Part shown: one piece after another, positions 23,988-36,793 of the stretch
How the letters are laid out: each line of letters begins with the position of its first letter
Position numbering within the stretch: the stretch's first letter is position 1
DNA from: Bryopsis sp. KO-2023
Taxonomy: Eukaryota; Chlorophyta; Ulvophyceae; Bryopsidales; Bryopsidaceae
Direction of reading: 5' to 3'
Length of the DNA stretch: 64,000 nucleotides
Assembly (NCBI GenBank): GCA_030272585.1
Contig: BSYQ01000001.1
Coordinates: 2,542,001 to 2,606,000 of the forward strand
Notes under the pieces: model-generated
What the model saw: only the letters and a program-made list of their open reading frames with translations
The model's database searches: none
What the model was told of the DNA's origin: nothing
Translations under genes and position numbers: made by a program

Positions 23988-24625
23988 GGGAAAGTTTAGC
24001 GACGACACAGAATATTCGAAGCTCAAGACCTGTGGATGACGGAATTGTCTTCTCTGAAAGCGACTGGGTTGGGCAGGGACGAGCTCGAAAGAAAACTCAA
24101 AGAATCTCAGGAAAAAAATCGTCGCCCTTTCTATCAGCTGGGTCATTCCACTAATGGGATCCGATTACAGACGCACAGATTTTGCTTCATAAACGAAAAA
24201 TTAACAACAGAAACAAGGGTTCCCCATCCCCCCTGAGGTTTCCCCCCTAAGTTTGGTATATTCAATTGATCCACAAACAATCGCTCAAAACAAAATCATG
24301 TCTCAAAAACGCCAGCCCCACAAGAGTATCATCCCTCAGTTGAAAAAAAACACCTCAACAGGTGTGCTTGACCTAATTTAACAACAAATGAAGTACTGTG
24401 GTGTTCCCTTGGAAAGCCAAAGCAAAAGAAGATCAGCATCATTTCCTTCTTCCATTGCATCCAGTAGGCAGCCATACACCGTTTGCAAACAAACATTCTG
24501 TGAAGAACAGCAGCCATCCCGTTATTCCACTATGATTTTCCAGTCGAGGAGAACATTGGGCAAATCTTCTCAAGAATGCACACTTTGATAACTGCACAGT
24601 ACTTATCATGTTTGTTACAGAAGTC
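23988..24625. other. Intergenic stretch upstream of the NC-motif gene
   Basis: Lies between the start of the NC-motif gene and the stop of the trypsin-like gene, both on the minus strand. No exon supported. Confidence 0.5.
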
Positions 24626-26248
24626 TTATCGATTTTGGGAAATGATAAAGCTGTTACCTGAACCCTTTGGTGGAGGATCCGGCTTTGAATCTTCTTCCGA
24701 GGTAGTCTTGGAAGTTCCAGCTTCTGGTGATTGGGAAACGGGGTCAGGAGAACCACCATCACAGGGAGAATTGTTTACGATCGAAGATTCCCCAGCCCCA
24801 CGAGCTTCGATCCATGAAGCAAAACTGGAAACTCGTGTGTAGGAGCTCGGAAATTTGAGGGCTGTTTGTGGGTCGTTGCATTTGAATCCGAATGATGTCA
24901 CCCCCACAAGGACATCATTTTCGCCACAACCTTCACCAGCTATGATCAGAGGACCTCCAGAATCACCTGTGGCATCACAGCAGCCGTAATGAGTAACCTC
25001 CAATGTTCGTCGTTCAATCCATGGCATAATTGCAGGTTATCAATACACTTTCAGGGGAACCATACGCTTGTCGGATGCCTCCAAATGGTTACAAATTCTG
25101 TTCTTTTTTGAGGGGTCAAGGTCAGACCTCCTTTGCAAACAGATGCACATGCAATCGACAGATGCATCTCCATGCATGGAAATTTCACAACACACTTAAC
25201 CCCACCTTGACAAGTATCTGTGCCTGCCATTTCAGCACAGACCATTGAATCCAAGACGTCCCTGATCGCACAAGATCCCTCCCCAGACTCCGTTGGACAC
25301 CTCGCACCATCTCTGAGCTTGGCAAAACACGCTTCATTCTCAAGAGTTTGAAGGTCTGCCTCCTGCAACACCGACTGAGGTCCATTGTCTCCATCGATTC
25401 CCCAACCCATCACACGCACCGTCTGACCTGGGCTGACGGTCCCCATCTTTATAGGAATCTTGGCCGATTTCTCGGATAGCACCATGAGGGCAATGTCATA
25501 ACCTTTTGAAACGTCGCTCGGGTCGTATTTGTCATGGATGATGGTCCGGCATGCAGTGTGGGTCTTCAAGAAACACCATTAGATTGCAACACTCAAGAAT
25601 TGACCCCTTGTGAACATTAATCGGATGCCTATTTCATGATGCACAGTCAAACCACCTCATCCTTCAATTTTTCCTACCACACAACTCAATGTCACTTTGG
25701 ATTTTGAATCCAGCATGTTTCGATTTTCCCCACCTCCTTTTTTTTCCCTCTCTGTCTGTCTCACCTCAGCTTGAGGATCACCATCGCTCCGCAGCCCGCC
25801 CACGAAGAGTTTGGGGGACGGATCGCTGGCACTTGTCGTGCCATCCACGCAGTGGGCGGCTGTCAGAACTAGATCCTCCGCAATCAACACACCGCCGCAC
25901 TTGTGCGAACCAAGGTTCTGCACACTGGTCATGAACGGATAACGCCCTCGTTCCGACGCGATCCCACCCTGCATTCGAAGAATCTCATTCATGTAACCTC
26001 CTGTTCACCAGACGGCTTGGGAGCTGCAAAAAGTGGAGCGACGCAAATCTCCTACCGTAATTCTGTTTCCTATATCGCCAGGGTCGGCTGGTGCGCAAGC
26101 TCCGGAAACTGAAACGATACGTAGAACAAATAACCAAAGAAAGAAACGAACACATGGCCATGAGGTCGGAACGGAGCGATGTGAGCTGCACACCTCTGGG
26201 GATTGGGTTCTTCCCCAACAGCAGCAGAATCATCCACAGCATCACCAT
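24626..26248 (-). CDS. Secreted trypsin-like serine protease (S1A)
   Basis: Five exons: 26194-26248, 26056-26108, 25765-25983, 25206-25563, 24626-24966; 341 aa. The first exon, MVMLWMILLLLG, is a hydrophobic signal-peptide core. The complete triad is present: TAAHC (His 80), YDIALM (Asp 132) and GDSGGP (Ser 231). Asp 225 in DTCQGDSGGP sits six residues before the serine, the chymotrypsin-fold 189 position, predicting cleavage after Lys/Arg. GGIASERGRYPFM marks the mature N-terminal region, but the usual IVGG is replaced by MQGG after NRIT, so normal zymogen activation may not apply; the exon 3 acceptor was set by phase and could be a few codons off. Paired cysteines flank the active site. A Ser/Pro/Glu-rich tail of about 55 residues follows the domain. 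Divergent from a small membrane protein gene. Confidence 0.9.
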
Positions 26249-26519
26249 TTTCTTCGCTGGCTGCCTGGCATACGCTAAGGTGGCTGGGGGTGTTCTCTTT
26301 TTGAATAAACGACGTGGAGCCAGAAAAAAGGTAAGAATCCAGGTCATATCGAAACTCCGAAAACACACAAAAGGCGAAAACGACACCTCGCAGCGTTGAT
26401 GCACTCCCACACTTCCCCGATCACACAGTCGGAATCATGACTATCATTTTATCCATGCAAGGGGGGGGGGTGAGGGTTGCGCGCTTCTTTCCAAACGAAG
26501 ATGGAAACTTGATCGGAAG
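26249..26519. promoter_or_regulatory. Bidirectional promoter region (trypsin-like / small membrane protein)
   Basis: 271 bp between two divergent start codons. A G-run (26461-26470) lies close to the plus-strand start. No named core motif is seen. Confidence 0.4.
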
Positions 26520-26980
26520 ATGAAATCACTCGCGGTGTACGTTGGGCTGGCATTGGTTCAGATCAAACTCAATGAAGTAGGTTGCACAGAAAGCGCGCTT
26601 TCGTCCCCGTTTTTTCCACGACATTGTGGCGGAAAGGTGAGCATGTATTTGTTCGCCAGGCCGAGGAGGATGCGGATCTCCCTGCAGTGGCTGAACCCTT
26701 TTCCACGATCACCGACGCGATGGTTTGGATCGTCTCTTGTTTCGCAATAACCTTTTTCGCAACCATGGTGCTGTGCAATATTTGCTACGGCGACCCGAAG
26801 CACCAAGACCAAGAACCTGTCTCAGTAGCTCCCCGCGTCGCGGACGATCGATTCACCACAGCGCCGCCACCGCCGGATTTCGCTTCGAATCCGTTCCATT
26901 CCCCTGCATTCATGCCATCGCCGCCAGCTTTCAGAGTTGCGCAGGAGTCGTCAAGTGATCCGGGAATAAAACAAGAATGA
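26520..26980 (+). CDS. Small type I membrane protein, unknown function
   Basis: Two exons, 26520-26576 and 26660-26980, joined in phase 0 over an 83-bp intron (gtaggt...cgccag); 125 aa. MKSLAVYVGLALVQI is a likely signal peptide. A short acidic outer segment (AEEDADLP) is followed by one membrane span (MVWIVSCFAITFFATMVL, about 40-57). The remaining ~65 residues are predicted cytoplasmic, low in complexity and Pro/Ser-rich (APPPPDF, PSPPAF). I recognise no family. It shares a promoter region with the trypsin-like gene, so co-expression is possible. The alternative of reading through the ORF from 26582 has no ATG. Confidence 0.55.
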
Positions 26981-27387
26981 TCTAGAGTGGAGGTGTTGAA
27001 AGCGGGTAGATTTTGAAAAGTATTGGTCGAGTGGATCGTGGACGTGAAGAAGAGAAGTGGTTGAATGAATTGGTATTGAGAGAGTGGTGGTGATGTCGAT
27101 GGAGCTTAGTTAAAGATCAATCATTGATTGAATGTATGTGAATGTGTGTTTGTTGGGAAAAATGTAGATGCTTTTGGTGGAGGTGGTGATTCAAGCTCTA
27201 TTTCTCATGCTACATAATACTGGTGCAAAACAAAAGCAAAACCGATCTTCTCCCCGAACACAAATGTATCATTGATGTGAATGATGACAGTATTGATCCT
27301 TGATATAGCGCACTTTTCAAAATCCAAAATCTCGTTCCAAACTTCCCATGCTTCTCCATTAACTAACAAAAAGAATAACGTCCTATT
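26981..27387. other. Convergent 3' region
   Basis: 407 bp between the small membrane protein stop and the Argonaute stop. T/G-rich; no exon. Confidence 0.5.
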
Positions 27388-30300
27388 TTACACATAATAC
27401 ATGGAGGTTCTCAAAGTTGCATGGACCTCTCTGATCTGGACTGCAGGTTCGTTTCCATCGCTTATCGCAGACTCTGTTTCGGATGATGCATAAGTCACCA
27501 TCATTTTTCCTCTTGCCGCTGCCAAATGTGCATAGTAGGCTGGAGCAGCATAGCTAACAGACCTACCGAATCACAGAAAATGAAGCTTTTTTTTCAGTTG
27601 TTTGTTCCTACCATCCTTGGTATTCCTGGTTCATGGCCTGCCAGGCGAGTGGTCTGACAAATTCTCAGGAAATTCACGAGCTACAAAGAAAATCGACCGG
27701 TGTTTCTATTGCACAGTTTCCATCAAAGGTCTAACACTGGAGCACAGATGCAATACAGCACCACAGAAGGCATCCATCCACAGTACAAACCACCCACCTT
27801 GTACATCTGCAGTACAGATAGCACAGCCAGTACGTGAGCAGTTGCAATCCATCAGGTCCAAACTTGTTCTCGTCCCTCAGAACATGGTAGTGGGCTGGCT
27901 TGGAAGTGCCCTTAATTCCCGCATGCGAATTCAAAAAGAAATCGAACTCCGTGGGGTGGCAGATCTTGGTGTCCACACATGTGCCTGGAAGGATGTTGCC
28001 CGAATTTTGGTCTCGGTTTTCGTCAGTCGGGAACAGCCGTGTGTTGTGGCGCTTCTGGACGATCACGAAGGTGACCTTCGGTTTGTAGTTTTGAGCGACA
28101 CGGGCACATGCCTGGGAGGAAGAACAAAACAAATAACCAACCCAGACGAATTCACAACAAGCATGACAATGAAATCACAGATGGATTTGCTTCACAAAAG
28201 GCGACTTGTCAGAACAATCATCAGGATAATCGTATGAACCATGACTGCACAACGCAATATTACCTTGTGGATCTGTGGAATCTCCTTTTCCCGGCACTCT
28301 GCGAATTGGTTGTCTGCGATTCCATCCCGGTAAAAGACCAACACGCCTGGCAACCGCTTGTTGCGACGCTTGAATTCGTTGAGCAGTTTTTCTATTGCGG
28401 TGTCCAAGACTGGGATGATCTCAATGCGATTGCCAAGGACAAGGGTCTCAGACGCATATTGGGCACAATCTCTGTGTAAAGAAAACACCCCAAGGCACAG
28501 GAAATCAGCAACCAATGACTAAATCCTTATCAATAAAGGACATCCATCTGCATTTTGCAAATTCATAATTACATTCCATAGCAGGCAACAGCGGTGTGGA
28601 GGCATTGCGTTTGCTTTTGGAGTCTTGATATAATCAATCAAGGCGCATTCCCGCCCATCCTCTCACCTGTCCATCGAGGCCACGACAGCCGCCACGGAAG
28701 GCTCCGCAGGGTTTGAAGACGTTGGATGCGTCACATCAGCTCCCAAGAACATGTACACTTCCTTTCCGACGACAGGCAACACTTGAGAAGGATCACCAGC
28801 CAGCTTGCACATGCTTCCACCGATTTTCGCATTGATCTTCATAGCCAGGTTGCTGCAGTATTGGTCCCTCCTCTTGTCATGCGGGTTGTCATTTTCCAGA
28901 TTCGCGTTCTTGGAAACGATGCACTGACTGGGGATCCCCAACATCACATCCGTGGCAATTTTCGTGGCCTGGTAGAGCTCGTCGGCTGGTTTGTATGGGA
29001 TGATGACGATGAGCAATTGAGGTGGGATTCCGAATTGCTTTTTCGCCATTTGACACCCTTGACGCATGTGTTCCTCTGGAGGCTTCATTCTGTTGTAAGG
29101 ACATCTGGGTGGTGGCCCAGCGACCTTGATGCCCAAGAAATCAAGTTTCCTCATCAAATGCTCCAGGAACGCATTCATACCTGGAAGAGAAACAGAACCC
29201 CACTCGATCAGCTACACAACCTTTTTTTCCACAACCCCCATCACAACAACACTCTGGCAATCTAAGCAGGGATAGCATGCAGTGCTCAGATTGTCACGGC
29301 ACCTCTGTATTGTCGATCTTTGCCATCGAGGCTCACAAGTGCCCATGATTTCAGTTCGAAACCCTTGAGGAATGGAGTTTGAAGCAAGTTCCAAGCGCCT
29401 CTGTTTCCGACATCCACACATTTGGACTTTCCGTATTCGAGTTTGGGCGTAGGCAGCACTCTGGCCTCGACCTGAACATCAAATCCCACAAAGTAAGTTC
29501 CTTTGTTTCAATTCAAAGGTTTATACTGATGGTGGTGGACTCGGTGACTCATTTTTGCGATCCTGGTGGTTTGGTTTGGTTTGATGCACACCTGGGACAT
29601 TCTGGGATTCACAGACAACCCAAACGATTGTGGGCATTTCATATCAATCTTCTGAATGAGGCTTCCAATTTTCCGGAGCCGCTCGTCTGGTGCCACAGCC
29701 GCCCTCTTCACGATCTCGTTCGTTTCCTTCCCAGACAGCTTGGTTTTCTTCTCAGAAACAACCCTAGCACACCAAAATCAAACTGAGATTCCAAGTCCAT
29801 CCTTCCTCAGATTTTAGACATGCACTGTCAATCAAACATCGAGATCATTGACGGCAAATCAAGAGGGGACACATTTCCCCCACTTTATAAACTGAAGGAC
29901 TAAATATTCTGGCACTCACGTGCACACTTCCATGGGGAGGTATCGCAATTTACTCCCAGTGCTGCAATCAAGGCATGGGACATTGACGAATCGCAGAGGC
30001 TTGCCGATGGACTCGAAGTACTTGGCAACCGTAGTTGTGCGGTTCTCAGCTTCCAGCGTGAACTTGATGGCCTCTGCCGGAGCTACAATTCCCCTTACTC
30101 GATATTTCCTCTTGTTTGGGCCCATGTGTCCAACCTCTACCTATGCAAAGAAACCCAAAGATGCTGTGTCAATCATCAAACAATCTTTTGCCAGCTTACA
30201 GTTATAACACATTATCGCCCGCCCAATCAGCTGAAGTAGGGTGAACAGAAGTAAATAACCAAAATCTTGGGAACATGTCCTTGCCTTCATCTTTCTGACG

Positions 30301-32262
30301 GCCTTTTTCAGCTGGGTGATTTCGTTGCCATGTGGAGCAAACTTGTAACTCCGCATTTGATCAGGTCCTTGAATTAAGTAGATTTCGGCAACGATATCGA
30401 GCACCGGCCTGGGAGGCGTGAAGGCAGCTGCACTCATGTCCAGATTGAAAAGGATGCCTGACTGACATGCCCTCACTGACTGGGAAGTTCCATTCCAGAT
30501 CTGCAGAGCACAACATCTCATTCACCGGCCGAATTTGATTCCCGTGCTGTGGATGCATCCACTGCCAGACTGCACAATCCATTGTCAGAGTGCTGGTGGG
30601 TTACCTCGCACAAGGCACCCATGGAGAAGGGGTTGTCTCTGACAAAAATTCCACGGCCAGCAATCCTGCAGTCTTCGTCCATGGCGGCTGCATGCCTGAA
30701 AACGATATCCATGACCCTCAGAGCATCTTGAGGATTGAACACCGCTTCTCTCGGCAATCTCCCACCACAGAACGCTTGCAGCCCTGCCATGTCCACTGTC
30801 GCCGCAACTTTGACTGTCGCCTAGAAAGCCCGCCACAAAAGAAGTAAGCCTCAGTCATGCATTGCAACAAACACACGCACATATACCGATGCAAAACCAC
30901 AATCTTCATTGATCCAAGTGGTTTGCTTATAACCTCATACAAGGAAGTTAAGAGGATGAAACCTGACCACCATGGTACGTAAAATCGCCAACAAAACTCC
31001 TCTGGGGTCTGAAAAACTTGGGAAAAAAGAGGACTTTTTCAAACACTGTGTCTATTTTTAGACTCAAAATCCCAACCAGCACACACTTGGAAAGTCCTTT
31101 TTCTCCCTGTCTCATCGTCGTCGATCTGAACATCAATTGGAATGCCCAAGAAGTCGTTCTTGATCGGCTGTGCGGTGAAAATGTTCTTGTTGCCGTCGTA
31201 TGCCCAGCCTTGGGGAAAGCCACCACCATCCTTGGCCAAAGCAGCCACGACATTCCTGCAGAGGCGACTGGGGATTTTCCCCCTTGCTTCGCTCGCTGGA
31301 ACTGGAACCAGAGGATTCTGAGCACCTGATCAAACACACGAAACACAGAGTCGTCAGCACCATTTTCCATGAGAACTGGTCCACGCTGCACAGAAGGACC
31401 TCTCGAAGCGATCACTGAATGAACGAAACTCCATGGTGTTGGAAACCGGTGGGTATGCGAGAAGGCTGTGGGTACAGCTCCTCACCAGGGTCGTCACTCT
31501 TGAGCCTTCTCATGCTGGCAATGTTGATATCGTAGTGGTAGGCAGTCCCCAGGGAGCAGTTCAAGGCAAAATGATTCGTTGTCAGTGTGACTCTTCGCCC
31601 AGCAGTGCCCTCGCTCGGTCTCAGCACAACAGCCTGCGCCTGACGTCAGGCACGGTGACGAAGCAGTCAGCAACGAAGGAGACAAAACACAGCGAGCACA
31701 GAAGAGATCAGACACTGACAAAGGGCGTGAGCGGCACTACCTCGGTGTTCTGGGGGGTCGAAGAAGTCACAGCCAGATTTTGGAACGTTTGGACCATTTG
31801 CATCACTGCGACATTTTGCGGAACCTCTGTTCCTCCTCCTCCTCCTCCACCTCCACCTCCCCTTCCACGACCGCCGCCACCGGCGCCTCGCCCCCCCCTC
31901 CCACCAAAGCTACCACCCCCGCCACGGCCTACGAGCGAAACAAACCACAGCACGATAACGTCAACATGCCACGAGCGTCAGCATTTCTCGCTGCGACCGC
32001 AAAGCGTCAAAATAGACAAAACAGCTGGGTTAATAATTCCCTAAGACAAGCGATCAGACCAGTTCGGATCAATACAAAAACCAGCTATATATACACATAT
32101 ATAAGGCGAAGAAGGAAGCCTGTTTTCGCGTGACAAGGAAGCTCTCGAAGGGTGGACCATACGCGTCGGGTGCGAGCATTTACCGCGTCCGTAGTCATCT
32201 CTTCCCCCTCGGTAGTCACCTCTCCCACGGCCACCGCCTCTATTTCCTCTTTCCCTGTCCAT
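27388..32262 (-). CDS. AGO: Argonaute (AGO clade) small-RNA-guided RNA slicer
   Basis: Thirteen exons, all phases matching: 32184-32262, 31741-31928, 31486-31639, 31087-31325, 30605-30820, 30285-30500, 29920-30140, 29592-29763, 29303-29471, 28667-29180, 28264-28471, 27798-28111, 27388-27562; 954 aa. The first ~65 residues are Gly/Arg-rich ([17 protein letters not shown], then [14 protein letters not shown]), a region often arginine-methylated in Argonautes. [14 protein letters not shown] opens the N domain, [11 protein letters not shown] and YLPMEVC belong to PAZ/L2, and the PIWI domain carries FLGADVTHP (Asp 700), NRIEII (Glu 740), FYRDG (Asp 772) and PAHYHVL (His near 868). The DEDH slicer tetrad therefore looks complete. 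The protein ends YYV. Intron 6 begins GC (AAG|gcaagg). A (CT)n run lies just upstream. Confidence 0.94.
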
Positions 32263-33359
32263 TTTTTGCGACCTGCTCAAATAATAATCCCTGTGCACCA
32301 GAGACGTCCAGCCAAAAGACAGGCTTCGTCAAAGATTCACTGTTTTTTTTAAGGGTGATCAGCTACGACGGCCGACTACAATCTCTCTCTCTCTCTCTCT
32401 CTTCAAACGCGAAAATTGATACTGACGCTCACTCCCGTCCCATACAACAACAGCAAGGTGCTCGAGCCCCTCTTCTATGCGCCCTGTTTGCCAGATTGCT
32501 CCGGTCTTCGAACGATGCTCCGATGTCTGGCAGGATGGTCGACGTGGAGCGCATTGAGATTCGAATTTAGTCAATCGCGACCGTGAAATTCGTGTGAGGC
32601 CGTGTTCTGCACGCCTTTGGGACTGCATGCATGGAGGAAGCGATCTTGATGTAACAGGGAGCCCCCTGCATTTTTTTTTTGGGTGGGAAGGCATTCTCCT
32701 CAACTTAGATGTCCTTTGCTGTTTGCATTTGTTTTCCTTAGAATTCAGGAAGCTTTTTTTGGGTGGGTTACTACGTAAAGCCTGGTGGTTGGAACATGAT
32801 GCTTATTGTTTTGTTTGGGGAAGGAAGGCACACAATGAAGAGTATGCTTCCCATATATTTTTCCAACTTTACATTTTTCTTGAATTCCAGGTCAAACCCA
32901 GTCACGGCAAAAAGTGTCCCCAAAATCTTTCCCTCCCCAAAAGAACATTACACTGCAACCTATGCAAGTTTAGCAGGAATTAATCCTCTCTCTTGCACCA
33001 GTGTCAGAAGCCAAAACTGGGCTTTCATCCAGCACAGCCCTCCAGCGCCTTTTGAAGTTTTGTGTTCGTTGTTCCAGCTTGTTTGTTGGAAAGTTTGTTG
33101 TTGGATCGCCCAATTTCTGCTTCAGAATCTGTCTCTGCTCAACCCGTGACCACGTGCAATGTAGCTGATGTAAACAAAACGGATGAAGTACAAGCCAACG
33201 CTGGAGTTATATCAGTAACCAAACTGCACAGTTTCCCGCACCAGCGACTCTTTCCGACGGAAGGTGGTGGAGCAGTCGACTTTGTCTATTTGAACGTGCG
33301 TTACCTGTACGAAGTACTTTTCCGGAGGCTGGCAGACTGTTCAGATTTCGAATTGAGGG
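32263..33359. promoter_or_regulatory. Intergenic region between divergent AGO and cap methyltransferase genes
   Basis: 1.1 kb between two divergent start codons. It holds a (CT)9-like microsatellite at about 32384-32402 and two T-runs near 32341 and 32670. A few short ORFs (32594-33149) have no recognisable content. Confidence 0.5.
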
Positions 33360-36300
33360 ATGGACGAGCGAGCAGTGGACGCGACTCGACGGCACTATGA
33401 CCGCCACGCAGGAGGCGATATGAATGAGGTTGGCTTGTTTCCTTGTTCGTTGGAGTGTTCTTACTATGATTACAGCCTTCAGTTGAAGTTAATGGCAAGT
33501 GTTGCGCACTCTGGATGTTTTATATCCAGAGAGTTGAGGCTGATCGACGTCTGTTGCGCTGGTGTGTAGAACATGAAGCGGCGCAGGGAGGGCCCCGCGT
33601 TGCCTTTGAAAAACTTCCACAACCAAATCAAAGCGTGTCTTATTCGAAGGTGGGAAATCCTTGAGTTTTTGAAAGTTGAAGCTGGTTTTTTCCCGAGTGT
33701 TTCATTGGGTAGGGCACTCTATGCATTATGATGCAACAGGATTTTATAATTGTTGCATTCAGCATGCTTGTCTCCTCCCTTCCAACAAAATCCGGTACAG
33801 GAGCACTTACATTTTTTGAAATTTCAATATTCCTTTTCAGCTGAAAAATTTAATGGATTCCATACAACCTGATCAATCGAAAAAAAATTGTGGAAATGTG
33901 TTACCTAAATTTTCTGTTTTTTTTAAAGGGGGTGAGGGGTGGGGTGATTCCTTTCCATTCTTTTCTGGCGGATATTTTTTTCTGTTCCATCAAAAAAAAT
34001 TCCATTCTTGTTCTGGATTTTCTTTGTTCCGTAAGCAATGAGGTGGGGTTTGCATAGGTTTTGCTATGGTGTCGACAAGGTATTAGATTTCTGTTGCGGC
34101 CGTGGAGGAGATTTGAGAAAATGGGATCAAGCAAAGGTATTCACTTCTCTACACATATCGTCCAGTAAAAATGTATCCACAGTCGGTTCGATTTGTTGAA
34201 AACATGGGAAAGAACCTGCAATTAGAAAGAAGCTCCGAAAATTCTGGAGCAAAAATATCCAATGGAACTCACTCCATATATACGATGCAAAATGATGTTT
34301 TTGGTGTGATTTTGAAAATACGAACGTGTCATGAGTTTTATGATGATGTAAGAAGAAGAAATTTTCAGCAGGGAAATGGAGTATTCGAGTCAAACCGACG
34401 AAAAGAATCATTTCATATTTGACATCAGGTGAAATTTGTTCGAGGCCTAGATTTATCACCGGGCGAAATTGAAGAGGCATGGCTGAGATTCGACTCCCAC
34501 AAGAGACAGAATAGATGTAGGTGATACGTGAACTTGTTTTTTTGTTTTCAACAAAAATAAATAGAAATTACTTATTTTAAATTGATTTTCTTGCAACAAA
34601 TGCAAAATATAACCAAACAGAAACGGGAAAAATTGCACATTCAAGGACGAATAGATAAAATAAGACGAATAAATCGTTGAAAGCATCCAATATATTTTTG
34701 CATGTTTGCATAATATTCACGAAAATACATTAGCAAAGAATTGATGGGTTGCTTTTTGGCTGAAAATTTCAGGGTTCAGTCTACAAGTGGAATTTGAGGC
34801 AACCGATGCCTTGGGTTCCGGATCCTACAAGGATCCCCATGCTCCGTACGACATCGTTTCGTGTTTTTTTGCATTGCATTACTTCATGGTCAGCGAGGAT
34901 GCCATCCACAACCTATTGCTGAACGTCTCGTCGAATCTCAAAAAAGGCAAGCTCATTTATTGATGCAATTTGCTTTTTTGGGGAGGCAGTGAAGTGATGT
35001 GGAAAAGAGAGGTGTGTAGGGAAGATTTGTCGGGCTGCATTTTTTTTTTCTGTTTGGCTGGTGTATTTGTGATATTTTTGATTTTTTTTTTTTTTTGGGG
35101 GGGGGGAGGGGAAAAGGAAAGGGAGGGAAAATCGTTTCGCTTCAACCTACTTTTAGTTGGAGAAACGATGAAGAAGGTTGTTTTTTTGTTCGTTTTTTTT
35201 AAATCTGCATGGTTTCCTTCAGAGGGACTGCAGAGTATTCAGGGGGTTGGGGCTGTCGTGCTTGTTTCTGGTAGAATAACTTTTGCCACACAGTTTTTTT
35301 TTTGTGTTTTTTTTTTTCTTTGATCGTATGTTTTGTTCGTTCAAACAATGTGCTTAATTCTATCAATCGACCATCGCTGCTTGTTGAGCCATTTTTGGAA
35401 TTCCTTTTTCTGCAGGCGGATATTTTATAGGGACTTGCCCTGATGGAAAAAAGGTGGTTTCATCGCTGATGAATTCAGAGCAAAAACACAAAGTCGAAAC
35501 ACCTATGCTGAAGCTGATGCCCAGATGGGAGGTAAGAAGACAAACTCGAACTGTCTACCACTAATCAACTCTGTTTTTCTTACCTTCCCTTTCGACAATA
35601 ATGAAACGCATCGCTCTTTTTTTTCCTGGTATTTGTTCAGATATGTTTCTTTTTCACAGTTCTTGTTGCAAAACCCTTCAGGGCGATTACAAGTGCTTTG
35701 GGTCGGCCTACAGCTGTGCGATAACCGACACAGTCACAGCTGGACACGATGACTCCTCGGGCTCTTACGAGTACTTGGTGTTTCGAAACGTTGTCAAAGG
35801 AATTGCTGCAAAATTTGGGCTGAAGCTGGTGAGTGGATGTCATGCACCAAAATCCGATGCTCGCCAAAGTGGCTGCTTTTTTTTTTTTTTTTTTTTGAAT
35901 GTGTTTTTTTTCCTTCTTTTCCTGCAGGTGAAGACTTATGACGGTGATGAGGAATCCACGGAATGTTTTGTTGAGGTGATTTTGTTAGGAGTGTCATTTT
36001 TGAAGGCATCTATCCGTCTGCATTATTTAGTAATGCGATTTTTTGTAAATCCATGTAAACGATGAGTGTGGCTGCCAACATGACGAGCGACTGTTTCTCA
36101 GGAGGATCAATCGGAGGGTTTCAAGCATTTCAAGCCAAACTTCCCGAACTCGGATCCATCGCTTGAACTGGTAGGCTTTATTATTAAAGCAATAATGGAT
36201 TTGCGATTCAATAGAGATGTCCAGCAACAGTTCAAAAAAGCGTTAAAAGCATCACAGGAATCACGAAATTATATCAGATTATGCTTAGCGTTTTTGTCCC

Positions 36301-36668
36301 AACGTTGCTATATTTCGATCAGCTAAAAAACAAGTTTTTTTGTTTTCTTTTAAATCGTTGAAACGCAAACAGCGTTGAATTTCTGAACATCCCTGATATG
36401 CTGTGCTGACCCTGTCTGTTCGTATGATGTGCAGGCCAGCTCCTTGAACATGGCTTTCGTTTTTCAAAAAGTTGCCGAATTTGAGAAGACGGAGGAGGGT
36501 GAATACGTATGCAAAGAGTATGCATCTCAGGAAGCATGCGCACCCCCTCCACCGCCAGCCAATCCACAAGCAAGAAACAATCGGAATCGTGGCTTCCGGG
36601 GGCAAAAACGTCGATTGGAAGACGATGATGCATCAAAGGGAGCAACCCAGTCGAAACAACGGTATTAA
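33360..36668 (+). CDS. RNMT: mRNA cap guanine-N7 methyltransferase
   Basis: Methylates the cap guanine at N7 using S-adenosylmethionine. Ten exons: 33360-33428, 33570-33649, 34058-34136, 34429-34516, 34773-34946, 35416-35531, 35682-35828, 35928-35975, 36102-36170, 36435-36668; 367 aa. The N-terminus VDATRRHYDRHAGG and the basic stretch with LKNFHNQIKACLI match the family. Motif I is VLDFCCGRGGDLRKW (58-72). APYDIVSCFFALHYFMVSED and GGYFIGTCPDGKKV are the cap-methyltransferase core signatures, and ASSLNMAFVFQKV closes the fold. The tail is Pro/Asn/Arg-rich (NNRNRGFRGQKRR). Intron 5 begins GC (AAAAAAG|gcaagc) and also holds a T(n)G(n) tract at 35079-35110. The last exon ends in QRY-stop, but a downstream splice option exists (36794-37239). 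Confidence 0.92.
35079..35110 (+). repeat. Compound T(n)G(n) homopolymer tract
   Basis: A T-run of 16 passes directly into a G-run of about 10 in intron 5 of the cap methyltransferase gene. Confidence 0.8.
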
Positions 36669-36793
36669 TCTCCTGAATTTTTTTTCATCTGGGGTTGCAG
36701 AATCTCCAGAAATGGAGCATTTGCACTTCTGTGGCTGGTTCCCCTGAATGATTGAATGTTTCATTTACATAAGACAAACTTGCCCAGCGAAAG

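Noticed and set aside
26637-26659. A 23-nt intron in the small membrane protein gene
   Set aside because: Too short for the spliceosome. A donor at 26577 gives an 83-bp intron with the same phase.
31326-31360. A 35-nt intron and an extra exon in Argonaute between 31326 and 31415
   Set aside because: A single longer intron from the strong gtgagg donor at 31485 to the same acceptor gives a better family alignment and no ultra-short intron.
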